A stretch of DNA of 64,000 nt from Limnephilus marmoratus (lineage: Eukaryota; Arthropoda; Insecta; Trichoptera; Limnephilidae), in contig OU862910.1 of NCBI GenBank assembly GCA_917880885.1, positions 54,241,285 to 54,305,284 on the forward strand, read 5' to 3'. Positions 10,238 to 21,711 of the stretch are shown one piece after another. Made by a program: the position numbers and the translations under genes. How positions within the stretch are numbered: the stretch's first letter is position 1; each line of letters opens with the position of its first letter. The notes under the pieces were generated by a model. That model was not told the DNA's origin, did no database searches, and saw nothing but the letters and a program-made list of their open reading frames with translations.

Positions 10238-11510
10238 CCGCTGGAATTATAAAAGCAACATCCTAATAATTAATCTGTTGCAATGTCGATCTGCAGGTGT
10301 CAGCAGCATTAAATTTCTTTTCCGCGAGTGGTTATCAACTGTTTTTGGTTTTAAGAGGGCATTACCAGAGAAAGCCGGAAATACGTCATTTTCAAAAAAG
10401 TCTTTAGACGTATTGACTCTTTTCCACAAAAAATTATAAATGGATTTCGAAAGATTGTTCTTTTATCTAGCATAGTTATGTAATAAATTTTGAGATTTTT
10501 TTTTAATTTTTAGTATAATAAGGTTATTCCATAGGTCGTTGGCAGATTTGTTAAATTTTCAAAAAAGTTTTTGTATTTATACCACACCCATTTTAAATAA
10601 TGTAATCGTGCAGTAAAATAAATCAATACATTATCTAGCAAAGTTATGTATTAGAATTTTAATTTTAGTTTCATTAAAATCATTAAAAAATATGTACGTA
10701 CATGTGTTTCTTGACGAAAATTGGTCCATTTGTGTATTTATTTGCGCACTTACAAACTAATATATTTCAGATTTTTTTAACATTCTTATTAAATTTAGAC
10801 ATTATTGAAAAATGATAAATACTTATATTTAAAAAATAACTACAAAAAGTACACTATTTTGAAAGTTTTATCATCACGCCTTTCAGCATTTTTGGATGAA
10901 GGTATAAATTAAAGCTAATTTGGATTGAAATAAATTCGATATTGAGTTATAATTTTAAAAAGCTGGTACGGAGAATAATCAATCTCTTTCATTGTAACCG
11001 CCCTGTACGATCGGAAGAACAACTTTCGACGAAATGTGGATTTTAGTCCGCTGGCTGGTTAAACGCTCTTAAGTAAACACCCGCCAGACATTCGGAAGAA
11101 AGTGCGGTCCTCATTTCAAATCCACTCCATAGAAACGTCAAAAACATCAGAAACGTAGACAATATTCACATGGCTGTCAATCCAATCATGCCTTCAACTG
11201 TTCGACATTAAAGAATACATATAAAAGAAACGGATAATTTTTCGTTGGCAGATGGCGCATACGAATTACAAATAACACTTGATCACTATTGGAGAATCGA
11301 GCCCCTGATACCTTGATATGGTTCACCCACTAACAGCACAAGTACTAGTTGTAAACACACACGAGAGGAAAAGAAGCGAGCAGAGAATAGCGGGGAAAAT
11401 AAGTACAACCTCTTTCAATAACAGGTCATTCGCTAACTCGGGTCACGGTAGTGAGTGCTCCAAGTCGTAAAATTAAATAACCAAGGAACTGGGCCATTTT
11501 ACTACAATTA
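10238..11510. other. Non-coding, nothing recognised
   Basis: Very AT-rich to 10950, then mixed. No frame over 60 residues. Confidence 0.35.
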
Positions 11511-11517
11511 TTATTTT

Positions 11518-11860
11518 AACACTGGCGCAGACCCGTGAAAAATCACGGGATATTACGATTCCCATTTCGAAAAAGACAATTCAGATAATTTTCAAATAAT
11601 TTTTTTTTATCAAACAATCAGTTTCAATTTGGAAAATGACAATAAAATTCAAAGCAAATTTGAGTTCATTGAACGCGAATAATTTCACACGGGAATATTT
11701 CACCTTTTACGCATTGACCACTGAAATTAGTACGATTGATTGATTTTGAAAATTACATTTAAATTCAAGACAAATTGGAGTTCATTGAACGTGAGTAATT
11801 TCACTCAAGAATATTTCACATTTTACGCACCGACAACCGAGACCGAAATTAGTACGTTTG
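11518..11860 (-). repeat. Hairpin-family dispersed repeat, best-preserved copy
   Basis: Starts with 'cagacccgtgaaaaatcacg', a perfect stem-loop (CCCGTGA/TCACGGG), followed by the family blocks, and contains an internal near-duplicate: 'aaattcaa.gcaaatt.gagttcattgaacg.gaataatttcac' occurs at about 11645-11700 and again at 11760-11820. Confidence 0.5.
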
Positions 11861-13355
11861 ATGATGATGCTCGTAGATATCATTGATCAGTGATTTATTA
11901 TGAGGATAAGATTATAATATAAAGCATCCCGAGATATTTAAATTTAAAAATACGGAATAATGATGTGTGTGTTCAAAATGGATGTTTTAAATCATCTGAT
12001 GGAAATTATGTCACGATTTGAAAAGCTGTGCAAGATTCATTCACCGTTCGATAATTTTTGCTGCTTTACACACACACAGATTTTCTGCTTTATAGTTACG
12101 AAATAAACAATAACCAAGAATGCCGGAGTTGAGATGTTATATTTAGAACCTATGTCAGGTAGTTTTGGATTTCGTATCTGTGTCTGAAGAGGGGTGAGTT
12201 GACCGCCAACTCGATATAAGATGTTATTCGTAACTATTGTTAATGTAGGAATTTGAGGGTATTAAAACTAACGGACCTGCAAAAAGTTATACCTACGCAA
12301 AACAACAAGTTATAAGGGGTGCTATATTACGAAGGCAATTTTCACACGCTACTCTCGAAGTTAATGGAAAACGATGCGAATATGCGCTATTGCTTGGGGT
12401 AAAAATATGTTCCCTGACAGTTTAAAAAGCAAAAATTATTTTTCTTACGCAATTTGGGAATAATATATAAAACAAAAACTCTCGGACTTCAATGATAAAC
12501 AATAAGACAGCATGCATTATTGTTCGACATTTTTTTTAACTAGTGTACAATAATTTTACGACGAATGATTAGGTGTACAAAGGGGCTTTTTTACTGTGAT
12601 ACCATTTCTTTTTTTTTCACACTGCATTTATTTAAGGTCTTTACAATTCATTCAGCATCTACACAATGAGAGCGGCGAATCTTAAAGGAATTAGAGACAG
12701 CTAAATAGGAGGATTATTATTTCTAAACAGGATTACCATTCAGAGAAAGAAATACCTTGCCGGAAAAAATAACTTACAACCGATCCAACAGAAGTCAAGA
12801 CGAGAGGAAAAGATTGACATTTCTTTGAATTCACTAATTCGGCGAGGACAAAGTAGTAGAAGTTCCTAGGCTGGATCTTTAGTGGTTATATGTTTTGTTA
12901 ACTAAACAACCATCACTTCATTTCCTTACGAGTTGATAGAATGCCATATATACACATTAAGGATAGACAAATATTCCCGGATTACGAATAATAGAATGAC
13001 AATTCTGAAAAAGCTTCCCCACTACCATCATAAAGTGAAAGATATTGCTTGTGCTATGATGAAGGACTTAGCGGACTTGCGAGGAATCGCGTTTTTCAAC
13101 TCAGCCACCGACCGGTCAAGTGATTTTGTTTTATACATACTCTTCTGTTGTAGCTGTCGACCGTCATTTGGATTCTGAATTTTGGTCTTTTAAAATTCAG
13201 AATCCAAAGGTTTCTTGAAATGGCGGTAGCAATCAATTTGCGGACATACTAATATACAGTATAATCGTACAGGTCATTTTATTCTAATTATTAATTTAAT
13301 GAATTAATTTGGTTTGGTTATGATTTTAGATTTTCACGGCCAAAAGTATTTTTGT
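11861..13355. other. Non-coding, nothing recognised
   Basis: An 81-residue plus frame at 12933-13178 has no recognisable content. A short inverted repeat ('attcagaatccaaa') sits near 13165-13210. Confidence 0.35.
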
Positions 13356-13359
13356 TGTT

Positions 13360-13490
13360 TGTTTTTGGGGTGTCCATCATCAGGGCAGATGGCAGCATCA
13401 CACATCTGCCCTGATCATGGACACGTAACGCTGTCCGAAACGTTGGCTAAAGGAAGAGGTCGCGCAACACGACATAACACCCCAAAAACA
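13360..13490. mobile_element. Cruciform unit with decayed hammerhead core (copy P5)
   Basis: Outer arms 13360-13373 and 13477-13490 are perfect 14-bp complements. Inner arms 13372-13391 and 13403-13422 match over 20 bp with one mismatch. The right inner arm leads into a hammerhead-like core. This is a different sequence subfamily from P1-P3. Confidence 0.55.
13407..13448 (+). ncRNA. Degenerate hammerhead ribozyme candidate (P5)
   Basis: CTGATCA (13411-13417) stands where CTGATGA is expected, then a strong stem II (GGACA/TGTCC), GAAA (13437-13440), palindromic ACGT and T. GCC before the core pairs with GGC after the cleavage position. The G-to-C change falls at the catalytic G8, so this copy should be inactive; the left inner arm keeps an intact CTGATGA but lacks the rest. 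Confidence 0.5.
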
Positions 13491-13555
13491 AATAACAAAA
13501 ATAATTTGGTTTGTTTTCACAATTAATTAATTAAAAATAACAATATGTATTATAT

Positions 13556-13744
13556 TTATAGTACATTTGCGGCAGGTTCCAGAGTTGAAGAACTCTTAGA
13601 ATCGCCTTGGTGGTACTTCCCCACCTTCCTTCCCATTCCCACTACCTCCAGACTCACAAAATACATCAATTGACAGCCAGTCTCACTGGCTCCAGATGGA
13701 TTGGAGCAGTTGGGGCTCTTATGCGGAAATCACATAAAAAAGAT
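13556..13744 (+). mobile_element. SINE-A body fragment
   Basis: Carries the family's landmarks in order: 'gtacatttgcggcaggttccag', 'cgcc.tggtgg', 'acttccccaccttcc', 'tctcactggctccaga', 'gagcagttggggctctt'. The tRNA-like head is missing. See 43440-43886 for the fullest copy. Confidence 0.6.
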
Positions 13745-14925
13745 GCAAATATAACACACAGCATAGAATAAACACTTATTCTATGCCGCATAGGTACTGC
13801 GTAATAAAATTATTAAACAAACATAACAAAATTGATACGCGACATAAAAAAATGGTAATGCGAAACCGAATAATTAAACAAATACACAGACAAAGGATTA
13901 CACGGATTATATTGCACAATTTTATCCTATTGACACGTGGCAAATAGTGTATTTATGTAGGGTTACGTTGCACTCACAGTGTAATATGTCCATAGGCTAC
14001 AGACACCTGGAAAATAGGAGCCGATACCTGGCCTCATGAATCACAACAGATCGTGCCGATAGTGTAAACAGCAAATAATACGCCACCAAAGCCCGGCTTC
14101 GACGCATATTATGTTATACCGGCGGACACAATGTGCGGATATTATAAACTCTAACAGAAGGAAGGGGGAGTAGTTAGGATTAACAACATACACATCAGAT
14201 TTAAAACGCATTTTTAAAAAGAGCTTTAACTTAAAATCTAAATTAAGGAAAATCAAGATATAAATTAATTAAGGCTCAACGTAGAATGATTTGAAAGGGA
14301 GCGAGAGAGACATGTACAGACGAATGGTAGAGGCAGGACGTTAATATAAAAAAACGATTATAATTAATAGGAATAAGAAAAATACGCACGACTTATTTAG
14401 AATAGAGCAAAAATCTCTAGCCAAATGTGTTAGCATTTGAAGAAACACGGCATTTTTTTTTACCTAAGGCATATTTGTTACGTAACGGAAACCGATGTGT
14501 TTATTTTTAAATTTTCGGATAACACTTTGCCATTTTTTTTAACTCGGCAAATATGTATAGAGATTTACCTAAAAAAAATACCGTTTTCAAGTGTTAAAAA
14601 AACCTGGGGCCAGAGTTTCACAGAATTTGATCAATTCATCAAATTTCAAGTCCAGTGTAAGTTCTATTCAAGTTGTGTTATTGATTTCAGTTCTGTGAAG
14701 CAACTATGCTATAATAACAGAACCCGATCACAGACTTGAAAATGAATATCAAAACTTGATTTGTTCTAATTCTGTAAAACAACCCGTCCTTAATGTTCAA
14801 AATAAGTACATATGTTATAAATCGGTAGATATTCAAATATCTAAATTCCTATATTACCCTATCTAATAATTTTTATTGAACATAAAAAAACTTCAAAAGT
14901 AGTTTTTAAAGGGTAGATATTTTTT
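13745..14925. other. Non-coding, nothing recognised
   Basis: A 100-residue plus frame at 14437-14739 lacks any recognisable motif. Repeated 'tcaatt/tcaaatt' words near 14600-14760 may be a decayed repeat. Confidence 0.3.
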
Positions 14926-14929
14926 AAGA

Positions 14930-15172
14930 CTAAAAAGAGTGGGGAATGGAGGGATATTAGAATGAGAAAGATAAGGAAGTATCTGGATATTCAGATCTGG
15001 TCACCAAACACTAATTCAGAATGGTGGTCTATCCGTGTGCCGCAAATATACAATGTTTTATTCAAACATGTAAAATAACATAAATAAAATTATTTGCGTA
15101 CGCCACATTTGAACCCGTGACCTCTCTGAACATGAAGCCGAAGAGCCCAACTGCTAGGCCACGGAGGTCGTC
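14930..15172 (-). mobile_element. SINE-A copy with tRNA-like head
   Basis: On the minus strand a tRNA-like head (15172-15090; B-box-like GGTTCAAATGTG, CTAGCAGTTGGGC region) leads into 'caaataattttat' and then body fragments ('ctgaatatccagata' and 'ggtgaccagatctg'). An internal part of the body is deleted. Confidence 0.55.
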
Positions 15173-15890
15173 AAAATAAATTATATTATCATCGGGGTTT
15201 TGGGGAGTTCCCCTATTTGATAGACAAAAGATAGCATTGTCTGGGAAGTTTCTCGGTAATAAAAACCACGCAGTAGCAGCTAAAAACACATCTAAAACGT
15301 CATTGGCGCATTACACATCTAAAATTCCCGGCCTCTTACCGCGAATAATGGCTGTCGGAAAGAATGAGATATTATTCGTAGAACGTAATTAATATTTTTT
15401 AAATCAGACAATACAATTACAATTTATCAGAAACCAAGATGGCGCCATCTGTTTAGTAAATATATAATTAATTCAGAAATAATAATAACACAAGGTAATC
15501 ATGATTATAGTGATTAAAATCATACAAAAAGGTATGTTCCATTATATGACAAACAGTATTAACCTATCGACAAGTATGTCGAAAAACGTGCATGCATACA
15601 TAATAAATATAGGCGCATTATGCAGTCGAGTCATACTATTATGAATACAATAGTAGGAACACAATAATATATTACGTTATCACAAACTGCATATTATTCA
15701 CTGGTTAGCAGCAGCCTCTTTGAAGCATTGCCAACAGTGTTTAAGTATAAAATAATATTTTTCTGTATCAACAATACAAAATCGATCTGTAACAAATCTA
15801 TATTTTTGAATGTAGCTATCACTTTGTGGTTATCCATTATAGAAAAATGAAACAATACAACTTTGTATAAACCACTTATATAATGCGTAA

Positions 15891-15931
15891 ATCCTACCGG
15901 TTTCAGAACATACGTTCCTTCTTCAGGGAAA
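15891..15931 (-). ncRNA. Hammerhead ribozyme candidate (P3, minus strand)
   Basis: Minus strand: TCC, CTGAAGA (allowed variation at the seventh core base), stem II GGAAC/GTTCT with a short loop, GAAA, then palindromic ACCGGT followed by A, then GGA which pairs with the TCC. All invariant core bases are kept. Confidence 0.6.
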
Positions 15932-16052
15932 GCTTATACTAATTTGACAGTTTCGAACAATGTTTTATTATGGTAATCTACATTAATAACTAGTAACGGC
16001 TCCACCCCTACCATAATAAAACATTGTTCGAAAGTGTCAAATTAGTATAAGC

Positions 16053-16095
16053 TTTCCCTGAAGAAGGAACGTTTGTTCTGAAACCGGTAGGTTTA
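16053..16095 (+). ncRNA. Hammerhead ribozyme candidate (P3, plus strand)
   Basis: CTGAAGA at 16058-16064, stem II GGAAC/GTTCT, GAAA at 16080-16083, palindromic ACCGGT then A. Stem I is weaker than in the other arm (CC/GG only). Confidence 0.55.
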
Positions 16096-16154
16096 CGAAT
16101 TATATAAGTGGTTTATACAAAGTTGTATTGTTTCATTTTTCTGTAACAAATCTA

Positions 16155-17150
16155 ATTATTTCGAGCGTATATTGATAAGTGTCTTATCTCGAATACTCTC
16201 TCATTCCTGCATCGCTTCGTCCCTTTTTAATAAGGGGCGAGGGATGCTTTTGGTTAGATGCCACTGACATTACTGATGGTCTGACCGATATAAGGTCATG
16301 TGAGACCTTTAAAAAGTTAAGTTGCCTTCTGGATCTATCCGCGCATCTTCCGAAAGCCTTTTGTTAAAAGGTTTAACAAGCAGTCGAGAGAATTTATTTA
16401 TTTATTAACGGTATAAATATACCATAAATACATATTACATGCCACAAAATATTTGTTGTAGGTACTTAAGAAATAATTAAAAAAAAGAGTTATAAATTAA
16501 TTGTGACATTTCATTGAGAAATGACACAAAGGGCTACAATTACATTCAATACTGTAGTACAAATAAAATTAATATTGATTGAAAATATATGACAGAATAG
16601 CCTTCTTGTACCTAGCTTCCGTGCAGTTAAATAGATCCGCCACATTAGTTGCTTTGGGTTATTTATTGTTAACCCTTAAAGTTATTGTTATAGTTTACTA
16701 TTATTGAACTGTATCATACTTGCAAATTGATTGTACCTACTCCAAATAAAGACAAATTGTGTTTACCGTAAAAAAGGTGGATTTTCTTTCATTACCACCG
16801 CTAGAGATCTGTATTTCTTTTTATCTAGCGGGCGTTGACCACAAAGCCGTGGTTCCATTCGTCTCCCAACTGGCTGTCAAACTGATAAGGAAATTTTAAT
16901 TGACGTCACACGTTCCGCTATATTGTCATAGACAAATATCACATTAATTGATCGATATATTAATGTGGCAAATAGATTTATCAGCATCGTCGGCCACAAC
17001 TACATACTGACACCATGTTAGGCAATTCGATGAACATGAACCGGTTTATGAGAAGTCGCACGTGTTCAAATAGAAATTGGTCCACATAATTGGAATCCTA
17101 GGCTATCAACAAGATGGTAGCTGACTAGAGAGCCTTAATGATTATTTATT
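16155..17150. other. Non-coding, nothing recognised
   Basis: No coherent frame beyond about 62 residues and no repeat boundary I can support. Confidence 0.3.
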
Positions 17151-17171
17151 TATTATTAATTGTTTTGTAGA

Positions 17172-17242
17172 TCGAAAGATCGTAATGCATTCACCAGCTT
17201 ACACCCCCCAAGTCGAGCGTGCGTAAAGAAGTTTTACTTCAA
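17172..17242 (+). repeat. Right-end fragment of TIR element
   Basis: 'cattcaccagcttac' then 'gagcgtgcgtaaagaagttt' ending in ttacttc matches the right ends at 24880-24933 and 25048-25094. Confidence 0.55.
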
Positions 17243-17578
17243 TAATAAGACTACAGCAGTGATTTCCAACCCCAACCTGGGCAATTTCGCCCACAAGTAA
17301 CTTTTCTTAGTCCGTAAATGTCCAAAGATACTAGATGCACAGAGGAAAAAAATACTTTGAAAGGCGGGCAATGGGTCCAAAAATGCACGGAAGGTAGGTA
17401 CAAGAAGACTGCACTATCATTATATCTTATCAATCAATATTAAATTAACATATGTCTACTTACATTTTTTCGTGTACCTATTTATTTCTCTTAATTGTGT
17501 ATGCTTCTAGATTTTGTATTAATTTTCATACTTTCTGATGTTATCGAACGATTTAATACTAAATTTAAGTGTTTTTTA

Positions 17579-17800
17579 AATGAAAACTTCTTTAGCACCT
17601 AAAAAGAGAAAACCACATACATTTAAAGGATTTAGCCTGCGAGAGGATGAGATATATAATCGGTCTCCTCTTTGTGCGGTGCTTCAGCCTATCGGTCTCC
17701 TCTTTGTGCGATCCTTCGTAGCCTCCTCACTCTTGTCTACTTTGGTTTTCTGAAGGTTTCACTCCTACCGTGCGTGAATGGCAAACTTTGATTTTTATTT
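17579..17800 (+). repeat. Dispersed repeat beginning 'aaaacttctttagcacc'
   Basis: Matches 51467-51720 along its length: 'ggatttagcctgcgagag', 'atcggt.tcctctttgtgcgg', 'ttctgaaggtttcact'. Here a segment of about 35 bp (cggtctcctctttgtgcg with flanks) is tandemly duplicated. The start resembles the end of the 24589 element. Confidence 0.6.
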
Positions 17801-18485
17801 AATTATATATTGCATAATATTCTTTTGCTTGAATTGAACTGTGACATGCAACCATTGTTTATAGTAGGAATATCCATTAAATAAATATTTAAGAAATAAA
17901 AAGGTTGTGATCTCTAGACTAGACGTCTGACACGACATGAATACGATAGAGATATTATATTAAATTTGTGCAGGTGTAGGAAGATACATTAATCAAATTT
18001 CGGAAGATTTTTGACCAACGATACTCTTGTACCAAGTGATATTATATTATACGGTACGGTTAATGCAGATTTGTGAACAAATAACGGTTACGCCGTATTA
18101 GGTGAGCAAGTTCGGATATTACCAGACATCCGAGATAAACAAACTTAACCCGAACAGTGAAATAATGATGCAATGTAAATTGCAACTTGTGCAAATAAAG
18201 GGACACAATGGACTACATTGTGCAAATACGTTGGCTTAGCGAGAGACGGATCACCGGGGCTGGGACTAGCGCTTACCCTGGATTAACGCCGGGAATAAAA
18301 TATCATACACAACAGACGGGTGGTTTGAAAAACAAGGACCTGTTACAGCTAGATTAATGCACTCTTATTGTCACAATTTGCGTTGTTTCCGGACAAAAAA
18401 GTTACTTATTTAAGCTTTTCAGACCGTGTAAATATTTGAAAACATACAAAGTTCAGATGTTTTTCCTCACATCTTAAGCGAATAA
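17801..18485. other. Non-coding, nothing recognised
   Basis: No frame or repeat boundary supported. Confidence 0.3.
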
Positions 18486-18537
18486 AAATGAAATAATTAA
18501 AAACACTTTGTTTTTACCACAATAAACTTTATTTAAA

Positions 18538-18580
18538 AGTCAACATGTTTCAAGAACGATGTTCTCTTCATCAGGACATA
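18538..18580 (-). ncRNA. Hammerhead ribozyme candidate (P2, minus strand)
   Basis: Mirror of the plus-strand copy: CTGATGA (18574-18568), fully paired stem II, GAAA, palindromic ACATGT, T, then GAC pairing with GTC ahead of the core. Confidence 0.65.
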
Positions 18581-18618
18581 AAATGTACTAAAAACTAAAT
18601 GATCGAACATAGAACGGC

Positions 18619-18830
18619 GTGGGTAGAAATGGAAGTAGTGGGGGAGGAGAGAGGTGGAAAGGTTCGAAACTGTTCGAAACTGCTCCCCCACTACTTCCAT
18701 TTCTACCCACGCCGTTCTATGTTCGTGGGTAGAAATGGAAGTAGTGGGGGAGGAGAGAGGTGGAAAGGTTCGAAACTGTTCGAAACTGCTCTCCCACTAC
18801 TTCCATTTCTACCCACGCCGTTCTATGTTC
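18619..18830. repeat. Two tandem 106-bp hairpin units
   Basis: 'gtgggtagaaatggaagtag' recurs at 18619 and 18725. Each unit folds back on itself (ggaagtagtgggggag against ctcccccactacttcc). Confidence 0.8.
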
Positions 18831-18855
18831 GATCATTTAGTTTTTAGTACATTTT

Positions 18856-18897
18856 ATGTCCTGATGAAGAGAACATCGTTCTTGAAACATGTTGACT
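18856..18897 (+). ncRNA. Hammerhead ribozyme candidate (P2, plus strand)
   Basis: CTGATGA at 18861-18867; stem II AGAAC/GTTCT closed by a three-base loop with no mismatch; GAAA at 18884-18887; palindromic ACATGT (18887-18892) and T at 18893, the predicted cleavage position; GTC before the core pairs with GAC after the cut. Stem III can only form well between two molecules. Confidence 0.65.
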
Positions 18898-18989
18898 TTT
18901 AAATAAAGTTTATTGTGGTAAAAACAAAGTGTTTTTAATTATTTCATTAATAAAATGGTGCCACAAAGTGAATTTGCAAAATTTGAAGA

Positions 18990-19370
18990 ATAAAAATGAG
19001 TTAATAATTAATTTAAAAGTTTTCGTTTTCTAATTGCTATAATATTCCGCCGTTATAATATTGCCAGTTTTAATTCACGTCTAAAATTGTTAATAATGAA
19101 TTAAAGTTCACGTATTCAGTATTAGATAAGTGATTTTCATAGCGCTGAAAAATATTATAGATTTGTTGTTATTTGAATGAATTGGACCTAATCGAATATT
19201 AATTACATAACTAAAAAAAGAAAACTAACAGAATATTGGTTGGTTTCCGAGATGTTAAATGTATCGCGCTCCTTTCTTCTTGCCTCTGTGTTCAGGAAAA
19301 TCGTGCCGTGGACCTACACTAATTTATTTTCAAAAAAGAAGTCTGAAAGGGCGCACGGGGTCCCTACCGA
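18990..19370. other. Non-coding, nothing recognised
   Basis: Only short frames. Confidence 0.3.
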
Positions 19371-19374
19371 GCAT

Positions 19375-19480
19375 TTTTTTAAACATTAACTCCACATAGG
19401 AGACCCTGACGAATATAATTTCCCTCATGGCCTATGTTGTCTTTGCTTCGAAGATGCTGTGCGGAGGATCTTTTTGAGTA
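19375..19480 (-). mobile_element. LINE 3' tail fragment
   Basis: The minus strand reads 'agatcctccgcacagcat ... tatgtggagttaatgtttaaa', the same tail as 2080-2158 and 60040-60064. No coding part remains. Confidence 0.5.
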
Positions 19481-20057
19481 GACGAAGGAGTGACTTGTTT
19501 TTTAGCGTAAATAAAGTGTTATTTAGGTGGTAACGCTGAGGGTCGTCGTTGGAGTGGGTTAATGTTTTCTAACTCGGTATTAGGGGGTTAAAACTGAAAA
19601 AAAGTTAACCAACATGAATCTATTAGCCGTGAGAACTTAATTCTATGACTAAAATTAAGATGAAAAATAATTGTATATATTTTTATTGTAAACTTTTTTT
19701 TGGGATATTTGATCAAAACATTTAAAATACATTTGGGTGAAACTTCGGCCGCATTTCTTGGTTGTTCATCGCTGATACAGTTGCCAGTTATGCCGCAAAT
19801 CTGGTTTACGTGCCGCGATGGGGTGATAAAGGGCTCATTAGGACTGGCGCGGTGTCCGGGGGGTGGTGGGAGGTGGGTGGTTACTGCCCACCCACCCCCG
19901 TCCGATGCACAACGCACAACTTGTTTATTTAATCTGAATTTTTACAGGGGGTTACGATAATTATTGATCACACAGTATGACATAAAACCATATTTGAAGT
20001 GTCATTGAATGCATTTATACAAAGGTTCACAGCGTATTAATTCATTTATTCAAGTTA

Positions 20058-20221
20058 GGGAACGTACCCATACTACGTGACCTCTTCGGGGGGGGGGTCT
20101 TCAAAATGTCACGCTTGGCACAAATGAGCGGCGGTTTGCTTAGGATTTTGGTCACCGGGGGGGGGGGGGGGGGGGTTAAAAATTGCAAAAAAAATTGGTC
20201 ACGTAGTAAGGGTAGGTTCCC
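20058..20221. mobile_element. Short Harbinger-like MITE, TTA target site
   Basis: Inverted ends GGGAACGTACCCATACTACG and GGGAACCTACCCTTACTACG (minus strand), flanked by TTA at 20055-20057 and 20222-20224. About 164 bp, with a 9-G run and a longer G run of about 17. It resembles the GGGGTCGTCC family in layout (G-run arms, TWA site, ACGTGA words) but has different ends. Confidence 0.65.
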
Positions 20222-20224
20222 TTA

Positions 20225-21705
20225 CCTTAATAATAATGGATGACGACCACACTTTTCGGAACAACACATATAGGCCTCACAGAAATCGCTGTCTATTATA
20301 GTGAGAAACGTGATCTAAACGATGTGATAAAACACCACGCTATATATTCAAATCAAAGTTAAACATGAAAGAATTAAAATGTACACCTTTATGGAACTAA
20401 AATTTCCCGCCGAAATTTGAAAGAAAAAAGTATTTTTATGAATTTTTCATTCATTATTTTTACATGAAAAGTCAAAAAGTGAGGTGATTATAACGTTTAT
20501 AATACATTATTTATGTAATAAAAAATCTACGTGTGCGCTTTTATTTTTTTTTCATCACCAGTAATTTTAGTTAGAAAAAACGTAAGGTGAGCCATTTTTA
20601 GAACGTTTTAAAGTTTGCTTTAAAAAATATTATATTTAAAAAATTATATGCTTTTTTCTAATACTTAATAAATTTTTAAAGCGAATTCACCACCTTTCAA
20701 AAACAGTTTTTAGTTTTTGGATATATTCTCATTCTATCTATTTGAATTTTACTATCCAGCGGACATATTGTACTCACAGAAAGTGGCCGGTTTCATCATG
20801 CCAACTTATAACCAATACGATTAACACCTTTTTGAAAAATCATTAAAAGCTATGAAAAAAAAAGAAAAATTGCTCATAACCTAACCTAACGTAAACTATT
20901 TTTTTATCACTGTAAAAGCCCCGAAACAGGTTAACAAATAAATAAATCACTGCCAATGATTTTTTAAAGGAGGTGTTGAGTTGAGTTCATTCTGAGTTGT
21001 ACGGTCACCAAATGGTCGAGGTCTGAGTGGTTCATATGAGAAATGGGAGAAGAAAAAAGTTTACTATGAGCCTACACATCAGGGTACAGTATAACCTAGC
21101 ATTATTTCCGGAATCACGTAGAACATAATTAATAGCCGAATCGAATAATCGACGATGTTAAAATAATGCGTATAATCTTTCCGAGAGCACCACTAATAAA
21201 TTTTTAAAGTGATCATTAAATTACAAGTCCGGGCTCGTAATGAACGATCGTGTGGTACGGAACTGCAGGCAACTGAAGGCAGATCGACTTAATCACACGT
21301 AAGCATACAGAATTAGGCGGACGCCAGATCACGTGCATATAATCATACAGCATTAAATAATTGCAAACGGTATACACGGGAGATGCTAGCAGGTATCCAG
21401 CATCAGTAACCAGTATCCTACCGAGGAAGGTTTACGCTGATGACACTTGCGGTAGATTAGTTTACGATCGGAGACTGGGGATAACGCACACGAAACGCTG
21501 AGATAATATTATAATGTGATAATATGCCGTATCGATTTATGGAAATGGTGGCATTGATTTAAAACAAAGACTGGTCAATTTGTCACAGTATTGCCATTAT
21601 GGTGCGCTCATCCAATGTACAAACAAAAAATGCTTTTTAAATTATTATTAACTCCACAAACTAACGATAGAGAATAGGAAGGAGAATATATGACGCAAAT
21701 GTGAA
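20225..21705. other. Non-coding, nothing recognised
   Basis: AT-rich with no frame over about 60 residues. An 'aacctaacctaac' motif lies at 20878. Confidence 0.35.
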
Positions 21706-21711
21706 CACCAA

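Larger units (their letters stand above)
15801..16139. mobile_element. Penelope-like snap-back unit with 15-bp target duplication (copy P3)
   Basis: TCTGTAACAAATCTA occurs immediately on both sides (15786-15800 and 16140-16154), so the 339-bp unit is a complete insertion. Inverted arms 15841-15990 and 16005-16139 carry a hammerhead core each. Left of the left arm, the minus strand reads 'aatggataaccacaaagtga', matching the ATG block after P2 (atggtgccacaaagtga). No reverse transcriptase is present. Confidence 0.65.
18491..18945. mobile_element. Penelope-like snap-back unit, large palindrome (copy P2)
   Basis: 455-bp inverted repeat. The outer arms (18491-18608 and 18827-18945) are near-perfect complements and each carries a hammerhead core. 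The centre is two tandem copies (period 106 bp, 18619-18830) of a unit that is itself a hairpin. The right arm is followed by ATGGTGCCACAAAGTGAATT, shared with P1 and P3. The two 82-residue frames across the centre simply read the repeat. Confidence 0.7.

Noticed and set aside
18599..18902. Two 82-residue frames as small proteins
   Set aside because: They read tandem hairpin units inside a palindrome.
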